Source: Tissierella sp. (lineage in GTDB: Bacteria > Bacillota > Clostridia > Tissierellales > Tissierellaceae). From it: a stretch of 64,000 nucleotides of DNA. The stretch is taken from positions 62,001-126,000 of the forward strand of contig NZ_JAVKTS010000001.1 in the NCBI RefSeq assembly GCF_031460495.1, given 5' to 3'. Under the pieces are notes generated by a model that ran no database searches, had not been told where the DNA came from, and worked only from the letters and a program-made list of their open reading frames with translations. Positions 1 through 8,062 of the stretch are shown here, one piece after another. Positions within the stretch are counted from its first letter, which is position 1. Every line of letters starts with the position of its first letter. A program made the translations under genes and the position numbers.

Positions 1-1
1 A

Positions 2-769
2 GGTGAATGGTATTCCAATCAAAACCTATACATGGAAGCATTTAAATCGTTAACTTATGCAAAGGAGTTAGTAGAAAGTTATGATGATTTATATCTATTA
101 AAGGAGATCCAAGAGAAAAGATGCAAAATGTGTGAGCTAATGAACGATATCCCACAAGGATATTTAGTCCAAAGAGAGTATATAGAACTTCTCAACTTAA
201 TCAATGAAAAGAAACTAGCAATAACAGCTCTAAAACTTGATATCAAACATAATATTGCTGCTATAGAGAGGAAAGCTAATACTGATTACTTAACTGGCTT
301 ATATAATCGCAGCTACTTAGAAGCAGCTACAACTGATTGGTTAAAGGAAGCATCTGTAGAAAAGGAAAGTATAGCATGCATTGTATTTGATATAGATAAT
401 TTTAAAGGAATAAATGATAAGTATGGCCATCTTTTAGGCGATGATGTAATAAAACAAATAAGCAAATCTTGTTCTAGTATAATTAGTGACCATGATTTGA
501 TAGGTCGCTATGGAGGAGATGAGTTTGTTATTGTATTAAGACGATCATCTTTAGAAGATGGGTATGAAATAGCTAAAAGACTAAAACATAAATTACTAAA
601 CCTAAACATTAAAAAGAGCGAAAAAACTATCCCAATAAACGTTAGTATGGGTGTTGCAGATAATTTAAATGGTTCTATATTGTCTTTTAATGATTTGTTT
701 CACCTTGCAGATATGAGACTTTATAAGGCAAAGCAAAATGGGAAAGACCAAATATGTGCTTTCGGGTAA
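2..769 (+). CDS. GGDEF diguanylate cyclase with helical N-terminal region (5' partial)
   Basis: Probably makes cyclic di-GMP from two GTP. The frame is open to the left edge, so the gene starts outside the window; the ATG at 32 is only the first Met inside it. The first ~75 residues are amphipathic helices resembling the end of a TPR-type sensor region. The GGDEF domain follows: DYLTGLYNR (about residues 85-93 from Met32), FDIDNFKGINDKYGH, and the active-site signature RYGGDEF (GGDEF at 161-165). An RxxD inhibitory I-site is not present five residues upstream of GGDEF, where SDHD is found, so feedback inhibition at that site is unlikely. No membrane segment is visible in the part present. The enzyme class is clear; the input signal is unknown. 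Confidence 0.9.
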   Translation, partial: GEWYSNQNLYMEAFKSLTYAKELVESYDDLYLLKEIQEKRCKMCELMNDIPQGYLVQREYIELLNLINEKKLAITALKLDIKHNIAAIERKANTDYLTGLYNRSYLEAATTDWLKEASVEKESIACIVFDIDNFKGINDKYGHLLGDDVIKQISKSCSSIISDHDLIGRYGGDEFVIVLRRSSLEDGYEIAKRLKHKLLNLNIKKSEKTIPINVSMGVADNLNGSILSFNDLFHLADMRLYKAKQNGKDQICAFG

Positions 770-810
770 TTAAAGCGTTTAAGGGAAGGGAAAGTAAAGT
801 ATACATGTAC

Positions 811-1010
811 TGAAAGAATGGGGAGTATTGAATTGATAGTATATCAAGAATTAATTTTCCTTTCAGGAGATTTTTTAAGATGATATCTTGTTGTTATTTA
901 TCAAATAATATTATATTATTTGATAATAACAACAAGTCTGCGTTTAGAGATATGATAATAACAATATCAGAACTAGCAACTGCAGATTTAATATCTGCAG
1001 TTTTATTTTT
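811..1010 (+). promoter_or_regulatory. structured cysS leader with Cys-codon upstream start and terminator
   Basis: The leader contains three nested elements. A stem pairs TGAAAG (811-816) with CTTTCA (860-865). A long hairpin spans 887-936 with arms of about 20 bp and one bulged T. An intrinsic terminator lies at 979-1010. An ATG at 880 with AGGAG at 865-869 opens a frame reading MISCCYL, with tandem Cys codons (TGT TGT, 889-894) inside the 5' arm of the long hairpin. TCTGCGTT (937-944) can pair with AACTGCAGA (978-986), the 5' arm of the terminator. No T-box sequence (GGGTGG motif) was found. Attenuation by Cys-tRNA supply is an inference. The upstream frame has no stop before cysS and is in frame with it. 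Confidence 0.5.
979..1010 (+). terminator. intrinsic terminator/attenuator before cysS
   Basis: Nine-bp stem ACTGCAGAT (979-987) with ATCTGCAGT (993-1001) and a 5-nt loop, followed by TTTATTTTT. It sits only 23 nt before the cysS start, which suits an attenuator rather than the end of the upstream gene. Confidence 0.75.
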
Positions 1011-1032
1011 GTTGGATAAGGGAGGATATGAG

Positions 1033-2451
1033 ATGAAGTTTTCAGTGTATAACACTTTAACAGGAGTAAAAGAAGAGGTAATACCTGTAGAGGAAGGCAG
1101 GATAAAATTGTACACATGTGGGCCCACAGTATACAATTATGCCCATATAGGTAACCTGAGAACCTATGTTTTTGAAGATGTCCTAAAGAAGTCAATGGAG
1201 TACATAGGCTTAGAAGTCAAGCATGTTATGAATATAACAGATGTAGGACATTTAGAATCCGATTCAGATACAGGAGAAGATAAAATGGCTTTAGGAGCCA
1301 TCAGAGAAAAGAAAACCCCTTGGGAAATAGCAAAATTTTATGAAGTGGCCTTTTTTAAGGACTGTCAACTTCTTAATATAACAGAGCCTACAATTGTATG
1401 TAGGGCTACAGAACATGTTGAGGATATGATTAACTTTATTCAAATACTGGAAAAGAAAGGCTTTACCTATATTGCCAATGGTAATGTATACTTTTCAATA
1501 GAAAAGTACCCAGACTATGCTAAGTTTGCTAATCTAAGTCTGGAAGAGCTTGAGGCAGGGAGTAGGGTTGATGTAGACCCATTTAAGAAAAATCCCCTTG
1601 ATTTTGTACTATGGTTTACAAACTCAAAGTTTTCCAATCAAATAATGCAGTGGGAATCACCTTGGGGAATAGGTTTTCCAGGGTGGCATATTGAGTGTTC
1701 TGCCATGTCAATGAAGTATTTAGGAGATAGAATAGATATACACTGTGGAGGAGTAGATCATATCCCTGTGCATCATACAAATGAGATAGCTCAATCAGAA
1801 AGTGCTATAGGACACAAGTGGGTAAGCTACTGGATGCATGGAGAGTTCTTAGTACTTGATAATGGGAAAATGTCAAAATCAAAGGGAGATTTTTTAACTC
1901 TTTCTAGGCTTATTGAAGAAGGCTACAATCCTTTAGATTATAGGCATTTCTGCCTACAGTCTAGATATAGAAAACAGCTTTTATTTAGCTTTGAAAGTTT
2001 AACAGAATCTCAGAAAGCCTTTAAGAAACTAAAGAGCAGAATTAAAAATATAGTTGATGGCAAAGTAAAAGGGGAAAAAATTAATAAGACGAACATAAAA
2101 GAATATCAAGATAAATTTGCAGCGCAAATAAGAGATGACTTGAATATAGCGAATGCCTTTACTGTGTTATCTGAAGTTATAAAGGATAATATGTTAAATA
2201 ACACAGAAAAGATTTATTTGATAGAGGATTTCGATAAAGTATTTTCCCTAAATCTTACTTTAGATGAAGGAATAATTAATATTGAGAATGTTGATGAAGA
2301 ATATATTCAGAAACTTATTTTAGAGAGGAATAGAGCAAGAGAAGAAAAGAATTGGGCTAGAGCAGATGAAATACGAAATGTTCTTTTAGAAAGTGACATC
2401 GAATTAGTAGACTCGAAGGACAACACTACATGGAAGATTATGCAATCATGA
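1033..2451 (+). CDS. cysS: cysteinyl-tRNA synthetase
   Basis: Charges tRNA-Cys with cysteine in the cytoplasm. The 472-residue product is the usual length and class I layout. YTCGPTVYNYAHIGNLRTY carries the first zinc-ligand Cys and the HIGH-type motif (AHIGN). The middle part has HIECSAMS and HCGGVDHIPVHHTNE with the remaining Cys/His ligands, then GKMSKSKGDFL (KMSKS loop). The C-terminus is the helical anticodon-recognition region with NWARADEIRN. The start at 1033 is chosen because AAGGGAGG lies 6-7 nt upstream and MKFSVYNTLTG matches the family N-terminus. The frame is open back to 880, which would add 51 residues not expected in the family. The gene follows a structured leader and overlaps the next gene by four bases (ATGA). 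Confidence 0.97.
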   Translation: MKFSVYNTLTGVKEEVIPVEEGRIKLYTCGPTVYNYAHIGNLRTYVFEDVLKKSMEYIGLEVKHVMNITDVGHLESDSDTGEDKMALGAIREKKTPWEIAKFYEVAFFKDCQLLNITEPTIVCRATEHVEDMINFIQILEKKGFTYIANGNVYFSIEKYPDYAKFANLSLEELEAGSRVDVDPFKKNPLDFVLWFTNSKFSNQIMQWESPWGIGFPGWHIECSAMSMKYLGDRIDIHCGGVDHIPVHHTNEIAQSESAIGHKWVSYWMHGEFLVLDNGKMSKSKGDFLTLSRLIEEGYNPLDYRHFCLQSRYRKQLLFSFESLTESQKAFKKLKSRIKNIVDGKVKGEKINKTNIKEYQDKFAAQIRDDLNIANAFTVLSEVIKDNMLNNTEKIYLIEDFDKVFSLNLTLDEGIINIENVDEEYIQKLILERNRAREEKNWARADEIRNVLLESDIELVDSKDNTTWKIMQS

Positions 2452-2945
2452 TAGAATTGAAAGAAATAACATGGGAGAATTTCTGGCAAATCATAAATCT
2501 CAAATCAAGTGAATCCCAAAGTCATTTATTACCATCAAATGCTATTTTTATGGCTCAGGCTTATGTAAATTTGAAATTTAAGTACCCTGATGTGTGTTTT
2601 GCATTATACAACCAATCTCAGCCTGTTGGATTTACAAAAATAGTATATGTCCCTAAATGTGAGGAACCATATCATTTCTTAGAAGATACCTACCTGATTG
2701 ATGCAATAATGATTGATAGTAATCACCAAGGTGAAGGTTATGGTAAACAGGCACTCTATCAAGTGCTAAAGTATATTGAGTCTAAACCATTAGGCGAAGC
2801 TGCCTCAATAAAACTATTATGCTATGATGAAAACATTATTGCTATTAATATTTATAAAAAAGCAGGTTTTCATAAAACTGATAAATTTACAGATGAGGAA
2901 AAGAGATTAAGGATTTATTCTAGGGATATGCGAAATGTTATTTAA
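2448..2945 (+). CDS. GNAT N-acetyltransferase, diamine/polyamine type
   Basis: Predicted acetyl-CoA-dependent N-acetyltransferase of about 165 residues, resembling BltD/PaiA-type spermidine acetyltransferases. The acetyl-CoA loop is seen in IDSNHQGEGYGKQAL, and the C-terminal strand in NIYKKAGF. The start is the ATG at 2448, which overlaps the cysS stop as ATGA, with GGAAGA ten bases upstream; a more upstream ATG at 2430 lies deeper inside cysS. The overlap implies translational coupling with cysS. The substrate is not proven; polyamine acetylation is inferred from family resemblance. Confidence 0.85.
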   Translation: MIELKEITWENFWQIINLKSSESQSHLLPSNAIFMAQAYVNLKFKYPDVCFALYNQSQPVGFTKIVYVPKCEEPYHFLEDTYLIDAIMIDSNHQGEGYGKQALYQVLKYIESKPLGEAASIKLLCYDENIIAINIYKKAGFHKTDKFTDEEKRLRIYSRDMRNVI

Positions 2946-2981
2946 TCAGCTTATTTTTATAGAGAAGGAGTTGTGAATATA

Positions 2982-3659
2982 ATGAAACTTACAAATCTTG
3001 GGCATTCTGCTTTTATTCTAGAGGATAAAGGTTTTAAAGCTATAATTGATCCCTTTATTTCTGGGAATCCATTATCAACCATTGAATTAGGTGAAATTCA
3101 GGGAATTACACATGTATTTATCACACATGGACATGGTGATCATATAGGAGATAGTATAGAACTTGCCAAGGCTAATGATGCCCTTGTCATTAGCAATGCT
3201 GAAATATCAGATTATCTTTCAAGTAAAGGTGTAAAGACACATGCTATGCATATAGGTGGAAGATATAGATTTGATTTTGGGACAGTAAAACTTACTCCAG
3301 CTCTTCATGGCTCTGGAATCAGTACTGAAGAAGGTATGATATATGGAGGAAATCCATGTGGTTTTGTAGTTGAAGTAAATAATAAGAAGATTTATCATGC
3401 AGGTGATACTGGCTTAACTATGGATATGAAGTTATTAGAGTGGGAAAATATAGATGTAGCTCTTATTCCAATTGGTGGTAATTATACTATGGATATATAT
3501 GATGCAGTCATTGCAACAGAATTTATAAAACCAAAACTTGTAATTCCAATGCACTATAATACATTCCAAGTTATAGAAGCAGATCCTAATGAATTTAAGG
3601 AAAAGAACAAAATCTGTGATACTGTTATATTAAATATTGGAGAATCCTTTGAGTTTTAA
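2982..3659 (+). CDS. UPF0173 family metal-dependent hydrolase (metallo-beta-lactamase fold)
   Basis: A 225-residue metallo-beta-lactamase-fold hydrolase of the UPF0173 (YtkL) group, a normal length for the group. Seen in the sequence: [11 protein letters not shown] at the N-terminus, the metal-binding HGHGDHIGD motif, [15 protein letters not shown] with its metal-ligand Asp, and the final IPMHYNTF histidine. The ATG at 2982 is preferred because AGGAG (2966-2970) is 11 nt away; a GTG at 2973 lies only 2 nt from the same site. The physiological substrate of this family is not established. It follows the acetyltransferase by 36 nt and may share its transcript. Confidence 0.9.
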   Translation: MKLTNLGHSAFILEDKGFKAIIDPFISGNPLSTIELGEIQGITHVFITHGHGDHIGDSIELAKANDALVISNAEISDYLSSKGVKTHAMHIGGRYRFDFGTVKLTPALHGSGISTEEGMIYGGNPCGFVVEVNNKKIYHAGDTGLTMDMKLLEWENIDVALIPIGGNYTMDIYDAVIATEFIKPKLVIPMHYNTFQVIEADPNEFKEKNKICDTVILNIGESFEF

Positions 3660-3716
3660 TCGAAGGTGTGGTATGAGATTTTTGAACAGCAATATAATAC
3701 TAAATGGTATAGGTGA

Positions 3717-4589
3717 ATGAATGTGATATACGATAATAGAGAGAACCTTAATGCAAGATTATTCAATAGTCTAAAAAATGATTGCCAGAAATGTTTTGGA
3801 TTTTGTTGCGTTGCCTTATATTTTTCAGCTTTAGAAGGCTTTCCAATTGACAAAGAAGCTGGTAAGCCTTGTTTAAATTTACAGAATGATTTTAGCTGCG
3901 GTATTCATAGTAGTCTTATAGGTAAAGGTTTAAAAGGGTGCACTGCTTATGACTGTTTTGGTGCCGGACAAAAAGTTGCTCAAGTTACATATAATGGACA
4001 GGATTGGCGTAAAGTTCCAGAATCAGCGCAACCAATGTTTGAAGTATTTTCCATTATGAGACAACTCCATGAAATACTATGGTATCTTACAGTAGCACTT
4101 TTCTTGAAAATAAATACTGATATAAAAGATAATCTGAAGCATTTCATAAATGAAACGGAAGAACTTACATATTTAGATGACATTTCCCTGATGAAATTAG
4201 ACATAGATTCACATAGAGATAAGATTAACCCTATCCTCAAAAATATTAGTGAAATTGTTGGGAATCAAGTTTCTAGGAATCAAAAAATGGATTTAAAATG
4301 TAAAAAAACAATTGCTGGAAGACTGGATTTAATTGGTTCTGATTTAAGAAAATCTAATCTTATGGGGATGGATTTACGAGGAGCATTTCTTATTGCAGCA
4401 GACTTAAGAGGAAATGATTTGAGTGGTACAAGCCTAATTGGAGCTGACTTACGGGATGCTGATATAAGAGGTGCAAATCTTACAGAGAGCTTATTTATTA
4501 CACAATCTCAAGTTAATGCTGCAAAGGGAGACTCTAATACAAGGCTACCGGAGTGGATAGATTACCCAAAGGTTTGGTCCAAAGGATAG
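3717..4589 (+). CDS. pentapeptide repeat protein with Cys-rich N-terminal domain
   Basis: About 290 residues in two parts. The N-terminal half has a conserved Cys-rich pattern (CQKCFGFCCVAL, later FSCGIH, KGCTAYDCFGAGQKV) that recurs in a group of Firmicute and actinobacterial pentapeptide-repeat proteins and could bind metal. The second half, from about residue 200, is a run of pentapeptide repeats (GRLDL, GSDLR, GMDLR, AADLR, GADLR, GANL) that would form a right-handed quadrilateral beta helix. Either the ATG at 3717 or the GTG at 3723 could be the start; the GTG has the better spacing to AGGTG at 3711. Function is unknown; DNA-mimic activity of some pentapeptide proteins should not be assumed here. 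Confidence 0.85.
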   Translation: MNVIYDNRENLNARLFNSLKNDCQKCFGFCCVALYFSALEGFPIDKEAGKPCLNLQNDFSCGIHSSLIGKGLKGCTAYDCFGAGQKVAQVTYNGQDWRKVPESAQPMFEVFSIMRQLHEILWYLTVALFLKINTDIKDNLKHFINETEELTYLDDISLMKLDIDSHRDKINPILKNISEIVGNQVSRNQKMDLKCKKTIAGRLDLIGSDLRKSNLMGMDLRGAFLIAADLRGNDLSGTSLIGADLRDADIRGANLTESLFITQSQVNAAKGDSNTRLPEWIDYPKVWSKG

Positions 4590-4762
4590 AAAAACTCAGC
4601 TATATTGATATAGAATACCTTATCATAAACAACATAGACTTTTCATAAATACGCACAAAATATCACTCATGAACTTTATTAGGCTGATATACTTATGGTG
4701 AACTTAGATATTAAGTTTATTTATAGATATCAATACTAGGTAAAGAAAATGGAGGGATTATT

Positions 4763-5629
4763 GTGGAGGACATACTTAAATTTTATAGTGAACATGGTAT
4801 AATGACAAATATAGAAACAATGAAGCATATGGTTGCAGATATACCAAAAAATATTTCAAGTATTGTATCAATTGTTCAAAATATTATGTTACACCAACAC
4901 TGGGCTGAGAGGTATGGAGTAGAGTTGACGGACAAAAGAAATGAAGAGCCTTGGATTAGAAGTGTTGAAGAGAAACTGATATTTTTAAATAATCGAGGAT
5001 ATAATCATGTATTAGATAAAAAAAGGATAGAGGATAAAATACTTGGAATTTGCCGAGATTTTTCAGTAATGGCAGCAGCTTTTTGTATAGAAGCGGGTAT
5101 TCCTGCTAGAGCCAGATGTGGATTTGCCACATACTTTGATCGTGGTAAATATATTGATCATTGGGTTCTTGAATATTGGAATGAAGATGAAAGACGATGG
5201 GTATTAGTAGATCCACAGCTTGATGACTTTCAACGAAAAAGACTAGATATATCTTTTAATACTCTAGATGTTAATGATAAATATTTTATAACTGCTCCAA
5301 GAGCTTGGCTGATGTGTAGAGAGGGAGAGTTAAACCCAGATTTATTTGGGATCTTACAATATTGGGGATATGATTACTTAAAGACCAATTTAATTCTTGA
5401 TGTTAACTCACTACTTAAGATACCAATGCAGCCTTGGGACTTATGGGAAGGATATAAAAAGCTACCAGTATCGGAATGGTTAGAGAATGATTTTTTGATT
5501 ATGGACCAATTATCGAGGTATGATTTAAATGTAGATGATGACATAGAGACTCTATACACTTTTGTCCAGCAAAATGATGAAATAAGGGTACCTAAGGATT
5601 TAGGTGAAGTTATAAATATGTTTGAATAG
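4763..5629 (+). CDS. transglutaminase-like domain protein
   Basis: A 288-residue cytosolic protein with a transglutaminase/protease-like core. The triad is visible as Cys in GICRDFSVMAAAFC, His in YIDHWVLEYW and Asp in WVLVDPQLD. No signal peptide is seen. It starts at a GTG six nt after GGAGGG. The gene ends 11 nt before the AraC-type regulator at 5641, so the two are probably cotranscribed. In such proteins the fold may act as a peptidase, amidase or structural domain; the substrate is unknown. Confidence 0.8.
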   Translation: MEDILKFYSEHGIMTNIETMKHMVADIPKNISSIVSIVQNIMLHQHWAERYGVELTDKRNEEPWIRSVEEKLIFLNNRGYNHVLDKKRIEDKILGICRDFSVMAAAFCIEAGIPARARCGFATYFDRGKYIDHWVLEYWNEDERRWVLVDPQLDDFQRKRLDISFNTLDVNDKYFITAPRAWLMCREGELNPDLFGILQYWGYDYLKTNLILDVNSLLKIPMQPWDLWEGYKKLPVSEWLENDFLIMDQLSRYDLNVDDDIETLYTFVQQNDEIRVPKDLGEVINMFE

Positions 5630-5640
5630 GTGGGATTAGT

Positions 5641-6522
5641 ATGGCATATGTTAATGCCATGGAGAAGGCGCTAATTTATATAGAAAATCATTTAAATGAT
5701 GATATAGATTTATCTATTATTGCTAAGGAGGCTGGATATTCTTTATATCATTTTCATCGTATCTTTAAAGGCGTAGTAGGTGATTCTATAAAAGAATATA
5801 TTAGAAAAAGAAGAATTACTGAAGCAGCAAAGGAGTTGGTCTCTTCAAATAAGCCAACTATTGACATAGCAATAAAGTACGGATATCAATCTAGGGAGGC
5901 CTTTAGCAGGGCCTTTGAAAAGGTTTATGGAAGAAATCCTTTAGAGGTAAAACATGAGGGACTATTTTATCATATTAGGGAGCCTATGACTTTTGATTAT
6001 ATGATGTTTGAATATAATCGACAAAAATATGGTATGCAGCCAGTCTTACAGAAGTTACCAGAATTTTTGGTAGTAGGTAAAAAATATGACATTCAAGTGG
6101 ACAAGAGTAGTTATCAAGAAATACCACTTCTATGGCAGCAATGGAATAATAGCAGAGAATGGACATATATAGAGGAAAGAAAATATGATGATAAATGCAT
6201 GGGAATATGTATATTTGAAGAGGGAGATACTTTTCAGTATATGGTTGGACATGAAGTTACAAGTGTAAATAATATTCCAAAGGATATGACTGCGCATAGA
6301 ATAAAGCCATCACTTTATGCAGTCTTTAAGACAATTGGGCCTTTAACAGAAAGTGTGCAAAAAACAATAGATTATATTTATACAGTATGGCTTAGTGAAT
6401 CAGAGTATGAACATGCAGGATTGAATGATATAGAATATTACTATTATTCTCAAGGAGAACTAGTAGCAGATATTTATATACCTATACTCCCCTCTAACAA
6501 ATCAAGGCACCATAATATATAA
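5641..6522 (+). CDS. AraC family regulator with GyrI-like effector domain
   Basis: A 293-residue transcription regulator. The N-terminal AraC-type double HTH (about residues 5-105) includes IAKEAGYSLYHFHRIFKGVVG and the second helix pair around IAIKYGYQSREAFSRAFEKVYG. The C-terminal half (about 125-290) is a GyrI-like/AraC effector-binding domain of the kind that binds small hydrophobic or cationic ligands (RobA/BmrR style). It is one of several AraC plus GyrI-domain proteins in this window (19122-20021, 22911-23774 and the pseudogene at 18389). Its likely target is the cotranscribed transglutaminase-like gene or itself. Confidence 0.92.
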   Translation: MAYVNAMEKALIYIENHLNDDIDLSIIAKEAGYSLYHFHRIFKGVVGDSIKEYIRKRRITEAAKELVSSNKPTIDIAIKYGYQSREAFSRAFEKVYGRNPLEVKHEGLFYHIREPMTFDYMMFEYNRQKYGMQPVLQKLPEFLVVGKKYDIQVDKSSYQEIPLLWQQWNNSREWTYIEERKYDDKCMGICIFEEGDTFQYMVGHEVTSVNNIPKDMTAHRIKPSLYAVFKTIGPLTESVQKTIDYIYTVWLSESEYEHAGLNDIEYYYYSQGELVADIYIPILPSNKSRHHNI

Positions 6523-6712
6523 AGGAATAATGGAAAGATAAAAAAATACATATCTATAAAAGAGAATAGGAATTATGAAAGCCTTGAATTATTGAGAACA
6601 AATACTAGAGTTTCTCTCCAATCAAACTTTATAGATAGAAAACCAAAGTTAAAGTAAAATGATGAACCTAATCACAATAATGGAAAAGCAACTATGTCAT
6701 GTAAGTAAATTT

Positions 6713-6864
6713 ATGCGTCACTTTCATCTAGGCATATTCGAATAAATTTTCCAATGTCGAGTCTTATTTAAAAACTTATTTCTATCTGGTAGGAGGTTTT
6801 TATGACGCATCTTTTATATTAAATACAACATCCTAATTTAGAAAAGACCCTTGGGTCTTTTTTT
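6713..6864 (+). promoter_or_regulatory. orphan attenuator-like element with mini-ORF MTHLLY
   Basis: An 8-bp perfect inverted repeat (ATGCGTCA 6713-6720, TGACGCAT 6803-6810) encloses about 80 nt. The 3' arm covers codons 1-3 of a six-codon ORF (6802-6822, MTHLLY) that has a strong AGGAGG at 6791-6796. A terminator follows at 6842-6864. The next gene has its own promoter after the terminator, so no obvious target remains. It does not match any riboswitch that I recognise. Confidence 0.35.
6842..6864 (+). terminator. intrinsic terminator
   Basis: AAAAGACCC, 2-nt loop, GGGTCTTTT and a continuing T tract. It closes the attenuator-like element. Confidence 0.8.
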
Positions 6865-6927
6865 AATGCTGATTGTGAAAGTTGAAGTCTTTCTAGATAT
6901 TTTAATAATTGAGATTTATTTTATATG

Positions 6928-6956
6928 TTGACAATTATTCGACTGAGTGTTATATT
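6928..6956 (+). promoter_or_regulatory. sigma-A promoter of the TetR-flavin operon
   Basis: TTGACA (6928-6933), 17-nt spacer, TATATT (6951-6956). It lies just upstream of the palindromic operator and the TetR gene. Confidence 0.75.
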
Positions 6957-6961
6957 ATAGA

Positions 6962-6980
6962 AATTGAACAGCGTTCAATT
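6962..6980. promoter_or_regulatory. palindromic TetR-type operator
   Basis: AATTGAAC-AGC-GTTCAATT is a perfect 8+3+8 palindrome placed directly after the -10 box, around the expected transcription start. This position fits autorepression by the TetR protein encoded 36 nt downstream. Confidence 0.7.
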
Positions 6981-7015
6981 ATCTAATGGCGTTAAATAGA
7001 ACAAGGAGTGAAATT

Positions 7016-7645
7016 ATGACAATAGAAAAAAGAAGAGAAAGGGAAATAGAAGAAATGAGGGAACTTATCCTTTTAGCGGCAAGTGATATCATGGCTTCTG
7101 AGGGATTTGATAAACTGTCTATTAGAAAAATTGCTAAAAAAATTGAATACTCTCCATCTATCATTTATCATTATTTCGATAATAAAGAAGAAATATTAAA
7201 TATTTTAATGCAAAGAGGATATAAAGAAATAGTATCAGCAGTATCTTCAATAAAAATAGAAGGTTACTCTCCTGAAGAAAAATTAATGCAAATGACCAAA
7301 AAATATATAAAAGCAGCATTAAATATGCCAGAAGAATTTATGGCTGCACAGTTAAGCCAATCAAAATTGGCATTAAAACATACTTCTTCGTTATTTGAAG
7401 GTGCTTCAAAAGAAAAACCCGCTTTGTCTGCACTGTACCAATGCTTACGAGAGATGTATAAGGATAAAGATGTAGATGATAAAACAGTCGAACTAACTGC
7501 ACAAATGATTGCAGTATCAACCTTAGGTCTTATTTTCAAGATTATAATAGAAAAAGACATTGGTGATGAACAAAGAGAAAATTTGATTAGCTTTTATTCA
7601 AATGAAATAGTATTAAGAATAGCTAATGGCAATATATTGAACTAG
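7016..7645 (+). CDS. TetR family transcriptional regulator
   Basis: A 209-residue TetR/AcrR-type repressor. The N-terminal HTH is seen around AASDIMASEGFDKLSIRKIAKK and SPSIIYHYFDNKEEIL; the rest is a helical ligand-binding domain. The ATG at 7016 is chosen for its AAGGAGTG ribosome binding site; ten further in-frame codons upstream lie within the operator/leader region and lack one. It leads an operon with an FMN-binding protein (15 nt gap) and a flavodoxin, and the 19-bp palindrome over its own promoter implies autoregulation. The inducing ligand is unknown. Confidence 0.9.
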   Translation: MTIEKRREREIEEMRELILLAASDIMASEGFDKLSIRKIAKKIEYSPSIIYHYFDNKEEILNILMQRGYKEIVSAVSSIKIEGYSPEEKLMQMTKKYIKAALNMPEEFMAAQLSQSKLALKHTSSLFEGASKEKPALSALYQCLREMYKDKDVDDKTVELTAQMIAVSTLGLIFKIIIEKDIGDEQRENLISFYSNEIVLRIANGNILN

Positions 7646-7660
7646 GAAGGAGGGGGGGGT

Positions 7661-8047
7661 TTGAAGGCGATATTTAAAATAATAATCACAATAGTATTTG
7701 TATTTATATTGGTTTTTACAATCGGAGCATTTTATCTATCTCGAGGACTTAATGAAGGAAGCAACATTGAAGTAAACGGAATAAATATATTAGAGCTAAA
7801 TGATGGGATATACAATGGAAAGTATAATGCTGGAAGATGGTCAAATCAGGTTAATGTTACAGTTAAGGGTCATAAGATAACAAAAATAAATATAGTAGAT
7901 GATGTTACTTTTGCAAAGCCTGGTGTAAGTGATGAGTTATTCCATAGAGTTATTGAGGCACAAAATACTAAAGTAGATGCAGTATCACAAGCTACAGTGA
8001 CATCTAAAGCTTACCTTAAGTCAATAGAGAATGCATTTAATAATTAA
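7661..8047 (+). CDS. membrane-anchored FMN-binding domain protein
   Basis: A 128-residue protein with one N-terminal membrane segment (about residues 5-27) and an extracytoplasmic FMN-binding domain of the RnfG/NqrC type. The C-terminal DAVSQATVTS resembles the SGAT-type motif where FMN is attached to Thr, but has Gln for the usual Gly. It starts at TTG, 2 nt after a run of eight G residues (7652-7659) that forms part of the ribosome binding site. Its neighbour is a flavodoxin, so a small electron-transfer role at the membrane is likely, but the partner is not known. Confidence 0.8.
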   Translation: MKAIFKIIITIVFVFILVFTIGAFYLSRGLNEGSNIEVNGINILELNDGIYNGKYNAGRWSNQVNVTVKGHKITKINIVDDVTFAKPGVSDELFHRVIEAQNTKVDAVSQATVTSKAYLKSIENAFNN

Positions 8048-8062
8048 GAAGGAGGGAATTGA

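Larger units (their letters stand above)
6523..7015. other. intergenic region with attenuator-like element and tetR promoter
   Basis: A 490-bp gap with no long ORF. Its 3' half holds a hairpin-enclosed six-codon ORF and a terminator (6713-6864), then the promoter and operator of the TetR gene. Nothing recognisable was seen in 6523-6710. Confidence 0.6.

Noticed and set aside
811-1010. T-box riboswitch before cysS
   Set aside because: The structure and the Cys codons are suggestive, but the GGGTGG antiterminator consensus was not found.
880-1032. N-terminal extension of CysS by 51 residues from the ATG at 880
   Set aside because: The region overlaps a long hairpin and a terminator, and MKFSVYNTLTG at 1033 has a better ribosome binding site and matches the family start. 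The upstream ATG is kept only as a possible leader-peptide start.
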